Shown one piece after another: positions 1 to 6,578 of a DNA stretch of 7,877 nt. A model generated the notes under the pieces. That model had not been told where the DNA came from, made no database searches, and saw nothing but the letters and a program-made list of their open reading frames with translations. The stretch is from Oscillospiraceae bacterium (GTDB taxonomy: Bacteria > Bacillota > Clostridia > Oscillospirales > Ruminococcaceae). The translations under genes and the position numbers were made by a program. Where the stretch lies: assembly GCA_029240015.1 (NCBI GenBank), contig JARBTU010000070.1, positions 1 to 7,877 on the forward strand, in the 5' to 3' direction. Position 1 is the stretch's first letter. Each line of letters starts with the position of its first letter.

Positions 1-855
1 GAGGTTGATTTCCGTTGCGATAAGTTCTGCCGCTTCATCTGGATTTTGGTTGATGAAATCAGTTGCCTTTTTAATGGCTTTAATCAAGGATTCCACTGTA
101 TTTGGATTAGACTTCAAGAAATCGTCGGTTACCTGCATCGTGGTATAGAAACTTAACCAGTTTACATCGCCTTTTTTCTCAGGAAGATAGGATTTAAGCC
201 CACTAAATAGCAATGTTCCGCCAAGTTTTACTGCGTTGCTTACCCATGGCTCCCAACAAGCCATCACATCAATATCGCCTTTTTCAAACGAAGCAATTTG
301 CTCGGATGGAGAAAGGATGACAAATTTGATTTTGTCTACGTTAACGCCCAATTCTTTACACATGTTTCTGATTGCAATCAAAACACCGGCACCCGATGCA
401 ATACCTATTTTTTTGCCTTCAAGATCTTTTGCAGAGCTGATGGTAACACCTTTGCGTGCTACAACACATTGTGTGTTACCGATATCTGCTACGGTTGCAA
501 CCACTTTTACGCCAACATTATTTGCCGCAAGCGCAATGTCCGTATAAGTCGACTCGAAAGAAACTTTTGCAGTGTTTCCTGAAATAAGCGGTGAGATATC
601 TCCGCCTGATTGAACAAGTTTATTGGTTACATTAAGCCCCTCTTCTTTAAAATAGCCTTTTTTGTCTGCTATAATCTGCTGAGCTGAAATTTGAGGGTCA
701 ATAACACCATATAGCGTTAAGTCTGATACTTCGTTTCCTGTTGTTGATGTGGCTGGGGTGGATGAAGACCCCGAACTGCTGTTACATCCCGTCAAAGTTG
801 CTGCTGCAAGTACTCCTGCCAGCATAATGATTACTATTCTTTTACTTGTTTTCAT
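1..855 (-). CDS. NitT/TauT-family ABC transporter substrate-binding lipoprotein (3' end outside window)
   Basis: This is the extracytoplasmic solute-binding subunit of the importer encoded just upstream. The visible 285 residues begin with a lipoprotein signal peptide: MKTSKR, a hydrophobic stretch, then lipobox LTGC with the lipidated cysteine at residue 24, followed by a Ser/Thr-rich linker. The mature domain fits the NMT1/SsuA-like fold: a LTLYGVIDP strand, the KKGYFKEEGLNV segment typical of the family, then SAKDLEGKKIGI and DVMACWEPWV, matching the family's WEPW region near the ligand cleft. The start ATG (853-855) is preceded on the minus strand by AGGAG with a 9-nt spacer. The frame is open to base 1, so the C-terminus (probably a few dozen residues) is missing. 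It lies 115 bp downstream of the permease gene. Ligands of this family include sulfonates, nitrate, thiamine precursors and nucleobase-like compounds; the sequence does not distinguish them. Confidence 0.93.
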   Translation of the reverse strand, partial: MKTSKRIVIIMLAGVLAAATLTGCNSSSGSSSTPATSTTGNEVSDLTLYGVIDPQISAQQIIADKKGYFKEEGLNVTNKLVQSGGDISPLISGNTAKVSFESTYTDIALAANNVGVKVVATVADIGNTQCVVARKGVTISSAKDLEGKKIGIASGAGVLIAIRNMCKELGVNVDKIKFVILSPSEQIASFEKGDIDVMACWEPWVSNAVKLGGTLLFSGLKSYLPEKKGDVNWLSFYTTMQVTDDFLKSNPNTVESLIKAIKKATDFINQNPDEAAELIATEINL

Positions 856-898
856 AATATGAATCTCCTCTCGACTGCACTCTTGTTTTATGATAATC

Positions 899-937
899 AA
901 GGCGGCAGATAAATTGATCAGGTTTATTTGTCGCCTT
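899..937. repeat. imperfect inverted repeat between permease and binding-protein genes
   Basis: Arms 899-913 and 923-937 surround a 9-base loop and match at 13 of 15 positions. The two exceptions (905/931 and 908/928) would be G-U pairs in plus-strand RNA but A-C mismatches in the minus-strand mRNA. No U-tract follows on the minus strand, so it is unlikely to be a terminator. In the operon mRNA it could act as an intercistronic stabilising or processing hairpin that raises binding-protein expression, as is known for other importer operons. That role is inferred. The outer ends read AAGGCG and CGCCTT, as in the hairpin at 2645-2684. Confidence 0.6.
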
Positions 938-970
938 CAAAAACCGCTTGAATCAAACTTTTTGTTATTG

Positions 971-1849
971 CTATTCTTCCACAGCACTGGAAACTCCTTC
1001 CCGTTTCCATTTCAAAATAACGTTTTCTATGAGGGTTAAAATTCCATGAAAAATGGTATATTCTAAACCGATTAAAGTTGCTGCCATAAACATATCTGAC
1101 ATTTTAAACCAGTTTTTAGAGTCCACAATGATGAACCCCAGTCCTGTTGAAGCCCCCATCATCTCTGCAACAACCAAAGCGGAAAAAGTAAAAGCTAGGC
1201 TTGCTTTCATTCCTACAAAGATATTAGGCAGCGCCGAATTAAAAGTGATTTTTCTGAAAACTTGAAACTTTGTTGCACCAAGGCTGATAGCAGAACGAAT
1301 CAAGTAAGGATCGGTGTTCCGAATTCCCTCGACTACATAACCGAGCATTGGAATAAACGTTGCATACGCAATCAATGCGATTTTTGAGCCTTCGCCGATG
1401 CCAAACCAAATTAAAAACATTGGCAAAAATGCAAGAACAGGAATCGGTCCAATCAAATTGATAACCGGCATGACCATGTTGTCAAACCATTTCCAACTGG
1501 TAATAAGCATTCCGATAATAACGGAAACCAGAACGCCGATAGCAAATCCCGAAAACATCCTGACAAAACTGTCGGTTAGATGGGTAACAAGTGTTCCTCG
1601 AACAATGTATGTATATCCTGTTTCGATAATCATAGAAGGTGATGGCAAGAATACCGGATTAAACCAATTGTTGGATACATTTAAATAACTGATGAATTGC
1701 CATACAGCGAAGAACCCTATCAAGGAAGATATTTTATACCATTTATTCTTTTTTGATCTTTGTGCGGCAGCCGTTTTTCTTGAAACCGTATTTGCCGGAT
1801 TTGATATGTTATTTTTTTTACGTAATATCATGAGTTTCTCCTGCGCCAT
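971..1849 (-). CDS. NitT/TauT-family ABC transporter permease (SsuC/TauC-like)
   Basis: This is the membrane-spanning subunit of the importer, with 292 residues and a BPD_transp_1 fold. A basic cytoplasmic N-terminus (about residues 1-39, RKK and RSKKNK clusters) precedes hydrophobic segments near 41-56, 98-118, 125-150, 156-175, 210-235 and 256-280. The FLPSPS motif near 68-72 is characteristic of this permease class. The cytoplasmic EAA-type coupling loop, which docks on the ATPase, is visible at about 187-210 (SLGATKFQVFRKI, conserved Gly191). It begins 14 bp after the ATPase stop, so the two are co-transcribed. The start is uncertain: ATG at 1847-1849 has a GAGGGGG site about 10 nt upstream, whereas the in-frame ATG six codons later (1829-1831) has AGGAG with a 6-nt spacer. 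The longer form is given. The partner ligand-binding gene follows downstream. Confidence 0.93.
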   Translation of the reverse strand: MAQEKLMILRKKNNISNPANTVSRKTAAAQRSKKNKWYKISSLIGFFAVWQFISYLNVSNNWFNPVFLPSPSMIIETGYTYIVRGTLVTHLTDSFVRMFSGFAIGVLVSVIIGMLITSWKWFDNMVMPVINLIGPIPVLAFLPMFLIWFGIGEGSKIALIAYATFIPMLGYVVEGIRNTDPYLIRSAISLGATKFQVFRKITFNSALPNIFVGMKASLAFTFSALVVAEMMGASTGLGFIIVDSKNWFKMSDMFMAATLIGLEYTIFHGILTLIENVILKWKREGVSSAVEE

Positions 1850-1863
1850 CTCATAGTCCCCCT

Positions 1864-2622
1864 CTATTCCGTTATTAACGATTCGCCCTCTTGATCAGAC
1901 AGCCCTTTTTCAAAAAAGTCTACATATTCTAAAAACTCCGGACTCTTCACATCCCGCGGACGGGAAATATCAATTTTAACATCTTCTTCTACACGTCCTT
2001 CTTTCAAAAGAACTACTCTGTCTGCCAAATAAACTGCTTCGGGGATACTGTGCGTGATAAAAATAACAGTTTTATTGGTCTTTTCCCAAATTTTAATGAT
2101 TTCACGGCGCATGTTTTGCCTAATCATCGCATCCAATGCACCCAGTGGCTCATCCATCAAAAGGACTTCAGGGTCGTTTGCAAGAGCTCTAGCTATCCCG
2201 ACTCTTTGCGCCATTCCTCCTGAAAGACTTCCCGGATATTTATTTTCATATCCGTTTAGTCCCACAAGTGAAACCAGTTCCTGCGCAATTTTTTTGGAGT
2301 CTTTTCTTTTTGCAAGCTTGGGACCGAACTCTATGTTTTCCATTACCGTATACCATGGGAACAATGCGTGTTGTTGAAACACTACTCCACGCTGAGCGGA
2401 AGGACCGTCGATTTCCTGTCCGTTTACGGAAATGCGTCCTGCATCTGTTTTTAAATACCCTGCTAACAGATTGAGTAATGTGGATTTTCCGCATCCGCTT
2501 TTTCCTAATATACAGACAAACTCTCCATCGTGAATATGAAGTCTGATATCGTTTAACACATATTTGGGTTTTCCGTCAATCTCTTCGAACGCTTTGTAAA
2601 CACTTTTTAAAACAACGCTCAT
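1864..2622 (-). CDS. NitT/TauT-family ABC transporter ATP-binding protein (SsuB/TauB-like)
   Basis: This cytoplasmic ATPase of 252 residues powers the importer. All nucleotide-binding motifs are present in order: Walker A GKSGCGKST (40-48), Q-loop VVFQQHALFPW (80-90), signature LSGGMAQR (133-140), Walker B VLLMDEP (153-159) and H-loop THS (His191). The QHALFPW segment and the LSGGMAQRVGIARAL block are typical of the nitrate/sulfonate/taurine ATPases. The start ATG (2620-2622) follows a run of six G then A about 7 nt upstream, an unusual G-rich ribosome-binding site; the next gene uses a similar one. The gene is the first of the importer operon. It starts 22 bp after a terminator-like hairpin (2645-2684), so its transcription probably depends on read-through. 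The motifs are intact and the protein is expected to be functional. Confidence 0.95.
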   Translation of the reverse strand: MSVVLKSVYKAFEEIDGKPKYVLNDIRLHIHDGEFVCILGKSGCGKSTLLNLLAGYLKTDAGRISVNGQEIDGPSAQRGVVFQQHALFPWYTVMENIEFGPKLAKRKDSKKIAQELVSLVGLNGYENKYPGSLSGGMAQRVGIARALANDPEVLLMDEPLGALDAMIRQNMRREIIKIWEKTNKTVIFITHSIPEAVYLADRVVLLKEGRVEEDVKIDISRPRDVKSPEFLEYVDFFEKGLSDQEGESLITE

Positions 2623-2644
2623 TCATAATCCCCCCAAAAATCAA

Positions 2645-2684
2645 AAAGGCGTAAATATAACATTCGTGTTATATTTACGCCTTT
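2645..2684 (-). terminator. perfect 18-bp hairpin with U-tract upstream of the importer operon: regulator terminator or attenuator
   Basis: Arms 2645-2662 and 2667-2684 are exact complements around a 4-base loop (CGAA in the minus-strand RNA). On the minus strand the stem ends CCUUU and continues as UUGAUUUUUG, a U-rich tail typical of an intrinsic terminator. It lies 115 bp beyond the PucR-family gene stop and could end that transcript. It also sits between the predicted importer promoter (2714-2722) and the ATPase start, with no room for another promoter in between. It could therefore also attenuate importer transcription. No T-box, leader peptide or riboswitch aptamer is evident. Confidence 0.75.
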
Positions 2685-2713
2685 GTAAAAATTCAATATT
2701 AAAGTATGATTTT

Positions 2714-2722
2714 ATTATAGCA
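2714..2722 (-). promoter_or_regulatory. predicted extended -10 promoter of the importer operon
   Basis: On the minus strand the sequence reads TGCTATAAT: a consensus TATAAT (2714-2719) with the TG extension one base upstream. No good -35 hexamer occurs at 16-18 bp spacing (ATAGCA at 17), which fits an extended -10 or activator-dependent promoter. The predicted start near 2707 gives a short leader of about 23 nt before the attenuator-like hairpin. The -10 lies inside the left arm of the inverted repeat at 2714-2745. Confidence 0.5.
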
Positions 2723-2745
2723 AAATATTCTTAAGTTGCTATAAT
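2714..2745. promoter_or_regulatory. 10-bp inverted repeat overlapping the importer promoter: candidate operator
   Basis: ATTATAGCAA (2714-2723) and TTGCTATAAT (2736-2745) are exact reverse complements separated by 12 bp. Their centres are 22 bp apart, about two helical turns, which suits a dimeric regulator on one DNA face. The left arm contains the predicted -10 of the importer. The obvious candidate binder is the PucR-family protein encoded immediately upstream, but this is inferred. Both arms are AT-rich, so chance cannot be excluded. Confidence 0.45.
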
Positions 2746-2749
2746 CAAG

Positions 2750-2780
2750 TTGCACATTAATAGATTTTTTGATTGTGCAA
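2750..2780. promoter_or_regulatory. 7-bp inverted repeat TTGCACA/TGTGCAA: candidate second operator
   Basis: TTGCACA (2750-2756) and TGTGCAA (2774-2780) are exact reverse complements with centres 24 bp apart. The repeat lies just upstream (minus-strand sense) of the promoter-proximal repeat at 2714-2745 and about 30-60 bp upstream of the predicted -10, a common position for an activator site. The spacer is T-rich. It may be a regulator site for the importer operon. Confidence 0.35.
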
Positions 2781-2799
2781 TAATCATAAACATACGTTA

Positions 2800-4446
2800 T
2801 TATGTTGAACTTTCCAATAAATCATAGGCACATATGCCTAAATATAAAGAGTAAACCTCTCCGTAGCAAGAAAAATCCGTACTTAAAATCTCTTTGATTT
2901 TATCCAGCCTGTTCATCAGTGTATTTCGATGCAGAAACATTTTCTTGGCCGTTTCGCTGGCATTGAACTTGCAAAAGAAATAAGTTTGAAAAGTTAAAAA
3001 AAGTTCTGTCCCGTTTCTGGAATCAAATCGGATAAGCGGTTCCACGGTGTCTTCATATAGTTTGACGATTTCTTCTTTCGTAAGCTTTTTGATAAGGTGA
3101 TTGGAAAGTTGGTTGGTAAATGAAAAGACAGGATTATTCTCACCTGAAATCATTTCTATACTGACCGCTCCGATGCTGTCTTTAAAAGCTGTTCCGATGG
3201 ACCCGATTTTTGCATGACATCGGCTGATACCGATTTTTAAACGGCAGGATAAATTATTTTTAATGCTTTCATATAAATTATTTGCGGTTTCCCACGCATC
3301 ATGAACAGCGCTGATTGCGTTAAAATTGGAATCATAAAAAATAAATAACGACAAAATATCGCGTCCGGTACAAAGATAGGTTGCCTTTTTTTCGGATAAT
3401 TCGTCTTTAATGCTCTGGCAAATCAGATTAATGACTTGCTTTTTGTGATAATCATTATCACAGTTGCTTAGAACAAATGTAATGCACACTCGTTTTGGTT
3501 TATAGTCAAAACCATAGAAGCTACACAAATCAACAATCTCTTCATCTGTTTTTTCATCGGAAGACATCAAAAAATCAAGGAAAAAATCGTGATAAGAATG
3601 CGGCGATACTTTCGCTGTTTTGTTTTTGGCAAGTTCAAGAGATAAAATATGGGTTGCGTGTTCAAGAACTGTATGGTAAAAAGAATCTATTTGGTCGCCT
3701 TCAATCAATACACACAGGCTCCCCATTAAATCAGGAAGTGCCAGTACAAAAAAACGAAATTTCCCCCCGGTGATGGAGAAGTACTTATAAATATCGCTGG
3801 ATGTTTTATCCATGTTAATATATGATACAGGAGAAACATTTAGCGGTTCCAAAATCGGCAGTTCATTTTGAGGAAAAAATTCTGCATATTTCGGAGAAGT
3901 TGCAACAGACAAAAGGGTGTTTTCGCCATCCACCAGCAAAACAGGCTTTTTAATGAAAACCGCCAACTCATTCATCATATAATCTAACCCCATATTTTCA
4001 AAAAAGGCTTCTGAAAGCTTATTGATAAATCGATTTTTAAGTTCTGTTTTGCTCATTTTTTGCTCATTGATCTCATCATATATTAACTTTGATATTTCGG
4101 AAAACGAATAATAAAACGGCATTTCTATCAATGGCAGTCCCACGCGGTTTGCTTCATCAATCATTTCTTGCGGAACAGAGTTAAAAAAGCGCTTGATCTT
4201 GAACCCCAGCCCTGCACACCCTGTCTCTTTCAGTTCTCTGATGATGCTTTTTTGAAGCTCAACATCATCTTTTAGGATGTACCCTGTCGTCAGCACAAAT
4301 TCATCCCGTTTTATCCATTTGACGACGTCAGGGTTATCAAGAATGTTCACGCTTGTAATCACGTCATTCATATGTTTTTCGCCCGCAACACATTTAAAAT
4401 TATTCAGCTTTTCGTTGGAAACCAGCCATTGCAACGTTACTGCCAT
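2800..4446 (-). CDS. PucR-family transcriptional regulator
   Basis: This is a 548-residue DNA-binding regulator of the PucR/CdaR type. The N-terminal ~125 residues match the purine-catabolism-regulator domain (VTLQWLVSNEKL, DEFVLTTGY, GLPLIEMPF). A variable sensory middle follows to about residue 290. Next is a CdaR GGDEF-like region (about 295-430, from HDFFLDFLMSSDE). The C-terminus carries the PucR helix-turn-helix (about 480-540, NASETAKKMFLHRNTLMNRL). Family members usually activate nearby catabolic or transport genes in response to a small ligand, and the importer directly downstream is the likely target. The start is placed at ATG 4444-4446, because AGAGGGTGA (4452-4460) sits 5 nt upstream of it. 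The in-frame GTG at 4453-4455 lies inside that ribosome-binding site and is an unlikely start. The effector is unknown. Purine or pyrimidine derivatives are plausible by family precedent only. Confidence 0.93.
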   Translation of the reverse strand: MAVTLQWLVSNEKLNNFKCVAGEKHMNDVITSVNILDNPDVVKWIKRDEFVLTTGYILKDDVELQKSIIRELKETGCAGLGFKIKRFFNSVPQEMIDEANRVGLPLIEMPFYYSFSEISKLIYDEINEQKMSKTELKNRFINKLSEAFFENMGLDYMMNELAVFIKKPVLLVDGENTLLSVATSPKYAEFFPQNELPILEPLNVSPVSYINMDKTSSDIYKYFSITGGKFRFFVLALPDLMGSLCVLIEGDQIDSFYHTVLEHATHILSLELAKNKTAKVSPHSYHDFFLDFLMSSDEKTDEEIVDLCSFYGFDYKPKRVCITFVLSNCDNDYHKKQVINLICQSIKDELSEKKATYLCTGRDILSLFIFYDSNFNAISAVHDAWETANNLYESIKNNLSCRLKIGISRCHAKIGSIGTAFKDSIGAVSIEMISGENNPVFSFTNQLSNHLIKKLTKEEIVKLYEDTVEPLIRFDSRNGTELFLTFQTYFFCKFNASETAKKMFLHRNTLMNRLDKIKEILSTDFSCYGEVYSLYLGICAYDLLESST

Positions 4447-4451
4447 TTTGT

Positions 4452-4460
4452 TCACCCTCT
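4452..4460 (-). promoter_or_regulatory. ribosome-binding site fixing the PucR-family start
   Basis: The minus strand reads AGAGGGTGA then ACAAA then ATG (4444-4446). The GGTGA end matches the Shine-Dalgarno consensus tail and the spacing is normal. The upstream in-frame GTG falls within this site and would have no spacer. Confidence 0.7.
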
Positions 4461-4464
4461 ATGC

Positions 4465-4491
4465 AGCGAGAAGATTTCTTAACTCCTCGCT
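4465..4491. repeat. 9-bp inverted repeat in the leader of the PucR-family gene
   Basis: AGCGAGAAG (4465-4473) and CTCCTCGCT (4483-4491) pair around a 9-base loop with one non-Watson-Crick position, which is G-U in the minus-strand RNA. It lies downstream of the predicted promoter and ends only a few bases before the ribosome-binding site, so it could form a leader hairpin near the ribosome-binding site or be an autoregulatory operator. On the plus strand it is followed by seven T's, but no plus-strand gene leads into it. Confidence 0.45.
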
Positions 4492-4512
4492 TTTTTTGGA
4501 TTTACTTTTTTA

Positions 4513-4541
4513 ATTGTATCATGCCCTTACTCTCAAGTCCA
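4513..4541 (-). promoter_or_regulatory. predicted sigma-A-type promoter of the PucR-family gene
   Basis: On the minus strand TGGACT (4536-4541, four of six matches to TTGACA) and TACAAT (4513-4518, five of six to TATAAT) are spaced 17 bp. The position, between the upstream module's terminator and the regulator start, is appropriate. It implies a leader of about 60 nt. Confidence 0.5.
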
Positions 4542-4564
4542 GAGGTTCATAGACATATAATTAA

Positions 4565-4605
4565 AGCTTGGCTGAAATCCTTACTATAAAGATTTCAACC
4601 AAGCT
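4565..4605 (-). terminator. rho-independent terminator of the ATPase/permease module
   Basis: Arms 4565-4579 and 4591-4605 form a 15-bp stem in the minus-strand RNA with a single G-U pair and an 11-base loop, followed by UUUAAUUAU. In plus-strand RNA the same position is a C-A mismatch, so the structure favours minus-strand transcription. It starts 5 bp after the permease stop codon and separates the two transcription modules. Confidence 0.85.
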
Positions 4606-4610
4606 AAAAA

Positions 4611-6578
4611 CTAGAACTTTTCTAATACTTCGCCAACATATTTCTTTCTGGTAACCAAAAAGAATCCTGCCTGAAAGACAAAGTATCCAAACACTACTTT
4701 GGTAGCATTTTGCATGAACTCGGTCATGACGTCCTGTCCTCCTACCAAATGAGTCATAAAATAGATAAACGCATATCCCATAATACTTCCGAAGATAAGC
4801 GGGGCAAAAAAGGTTACCGCCAGTTCCTTGGATAAAATTTTTCTCGCCTCTTTTTTGGTGATGCCTATCTTAAACAGCTTATAAAATTTTTCCTTCGCTG
4901 AGCCTATTTCGGTATACTGCTTGAAGAACAACACGCTCCCTGCCGCGATAAAAAACAAGATTCCCATCACTGTTGTTACAAACATGAACATGGAATAAGC
5001 TCTTTTTAGCGTGTCGTAGGTTTCAAGTCTGGATAATACGGTGAGCATCTTTTGGGATTCATTTAAGCCGAGTGGATTTTGCTTGTTAGGCTGATTCAGT
5101 TCTGCCTTTAAGCTTTCTATTGCCTTGCCGGTTCCCTTCCAGTTGTCAAAATCAAAAATATAATAGGTTCCGATGTTTGTTGATATTATCTTTTCTTTAA
5201 GTGCTGCATAATCCCCGTCATTTAAAACAAGTCCGGAATTTGAAGGAAAGCTATTTCCTGAACTTACCCATGGGGCACGAGCAGAGTCAACCACATGGAA
5301 ATTAACAGACGTTTCCCCCGCTGTCAAGGATAATGTCTTCCCTTTTGAAATTCCAAAGGTGCCCGGTTGCCATGCTGTGATTGCGTTGAAAACTTCGCCT
5401 TTTTGAAGGCTGAGATTAGATTTTGTAAGCTGATTGTACCTGCTTTGGCTGATAACCGGTTTTGCTCCTAAAATATCTGTCGCATTTTCATCTGTTTTGA
5501 ATTTTAGGGACAGAAATTCAACTTTGGTTTCACTTTTTAATTTTGTAGGCGATTCTTTAAAAATATCTTCAAGTGTTTGCTCATTAATCTTATTAGCATT
5601 ATAAACAGAGGCGAACTCAAGATGGTGAGGCTGATTTATTCCCGAAATTTTTTCTGACAAGCTGTAAAGAGAAAACGGGGATGCCACAAAAAAGACAATC
5701 ATAGAGCTTAAAATACTTAGGACAAAAATGATTTTCTTGTTTTGATTAAATTTGTGTGTGATTTCTGTCAAAACCAGGAGATTTTTAAAATAACGTTTGG
5801 GATTTTTCTTCATCATACACATGACTGCCATTCCCATAAACGAAATGGTCATGTAACCCCCCGCAAAGATAACCAAAATGTGTGGAACAACCACTATCAT
5901 GTTGCTGTTAAGCTCATCATATTCAGAAATACAAACAAATGAAATTAATGATAGTGCCAGTACTGTAATTCCAAGTATGCCCGGCAATATCCTTGATTTG
6001 ATTTCTCTTTCATTCTCACGGGATTTTTTTAAAAGCTCTCCAATTTCGAATTTGGAAGCGGCAGCCCTGCTGAATATCAAAACAATTAAGAATATAAATG
6101 CAAATAGGCTAATTGAAAGAACGAAACTAAAAGAGTTTATGGCGTATGATAAATTTTCAATATCCAATATAGATGCTACAATCATTTGAAACAATCGTGA
6201 AAATAATAGCCCAGTAACAAGTCCTGAGATAAGAGAAGAAAAAATGATCAGCAGATTCTCAATTAAAATAATTTTTCGGATATCTTTGGTGGTCATGCCA
6301 AGCGTCATATAAATCCCAAATTCTTTGTATCTGGATTTGATAAAAGCTGTATGTGCATAGTTAATAAAGAATATAGAAAAAAGTGCAATAACAACCAATG
6401 AGATATAAAAAACCATATTGATGATTTCTTTGTCGCCGCTGTCATTTATCGAACGATTAAAAAGAATGGTTGAATACATGAAGAATATCGTAACGGAAAA
6501 ACCGGAGCATAAAAAATAGGAAAGATATTTCTTTAAATTTACTTTGAAATTTTTTATTGCAATATCTTTAAATTTCAT
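4611..6578 (-). CDS. bceB: BceB-type ABC transporter permease (FtsX domains), antimicrobial peptide sensing and resistance
   Basis: This 655-residue membrane protein has the Bce-type layout. There is one hydrophobic segment near 18-40, then FtsX-type segments near 54-76, 100-125, 148-170, 195-215, 222-250 and 280-305. A large, mostly polar extracytoplasmic domain follows (about 310-525), then three final segments near 529-553, 588-609 and 627-643. The length is typical of the family. Such permeases, with their ATPase, remove cell-wall-targeting peptides such as bacitracin or lantibiotics from their lipid targets, and signal to a cognate intramembrane-sensing kinase; a kinase is encoded upstream. 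The start ATG (6576-6578) follows a near-perfect GGAGGTGA with a 5-nt spacer. It overlaps the end of the ATPase gene by 11 bp, implying translational coupling. A longer frame exists upstream but lies inside the ATPase gene. The peptide recognised cannot be told; the symbol denotes the family, not proven orthology. Confidence 0.92.
   Translation of the reverse strand: MKFKDIAIKNFKVNLKKYLSYFLCSGFSVTIFFMYSTILFNRSINDSGDKEIINMVFYISLVVIALFSIFFINYAHTAFIKSRYKEFGIYMTLGMTTKDIRKIILIENLLIIFSSLISGLVTGLLFSRLFQMIVASILDIENLSYAINSFSFVLSISLFAFIFLIVLIFSRAAASKFEIGELLKKSRENEREIKSRILPGILGITVLALSLISFVCISEYDELNSNMIVVVPHILVIFAGGYMTISFMGMAVMCMMKKNPKRYFKNLLVLTEITHKFNQNKKIIFVLSILSSMIVFFVASPFSLYSLSEKISGINQPHHLEFASVYNANKINEQTLEDIFKESPTKLKSETKVEFLSLKFKTDENATDILGAKPVISQSRYNQLTKSNLSLQKGEVFNAITAWQPGTFGISKGKTLSLTAGETSVNFHVVDSARAPWVSSGNSFPSNSGLVLNDGDYAALKEKIISTNIGTYYIFDFDNWKGTGKAIESLKAELNQPNKQNPLGLNESQKMLTVLSRLETYDTLKRAYSMFMFVTTVMGILFFIAAGSVLFFKQYTEIGSAKEKFYKLFKIGITKKEARKILSKELAVTFFAPLIFGSIMGYAFIYFMTHLVGGQDVMTEFMQNATKVVFGYFVFQAGFFLVTRKKYVGEVLEKF

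Noticed and set aside
236..582. Plus-strand open frames of 103 and 94 codons
   Set aside because: They lie wholly opposite the binding-protein gene, whose minus-strand translation has a lipobox and family motifs, and they show no recognisable domain.
1053..2494. Several plus- and minus-strand frames of 68-107 codons within the permease and ATPase genes
   Set aside because: They overlap strongly supported genes with complete motif sets and have no recognisable domains; treated as shadow frames.
2623..2713. Riboswitch or T-box in the importer leader
   Set aside because: The predicted leader before the hairpin is about 23 nt, with no aptamer-like architecture, specifier loop or T-box sequence visible.
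4444..4455. GTG start three codons upstream for the PucR-family gene
   Set aside because: The GTG is part of the AGAGGGTGA ribosome-binding site and has no spacer; the ATG at 4444-4446 is correctly spaced.
4465..4497. Plus-strand intrinsic terminator (hairpin followed by seven T's)
   Set aside because: No plus-strand gene leads into it; more likely a leader element of the minus-strand regulator, although the shape alone would fit.
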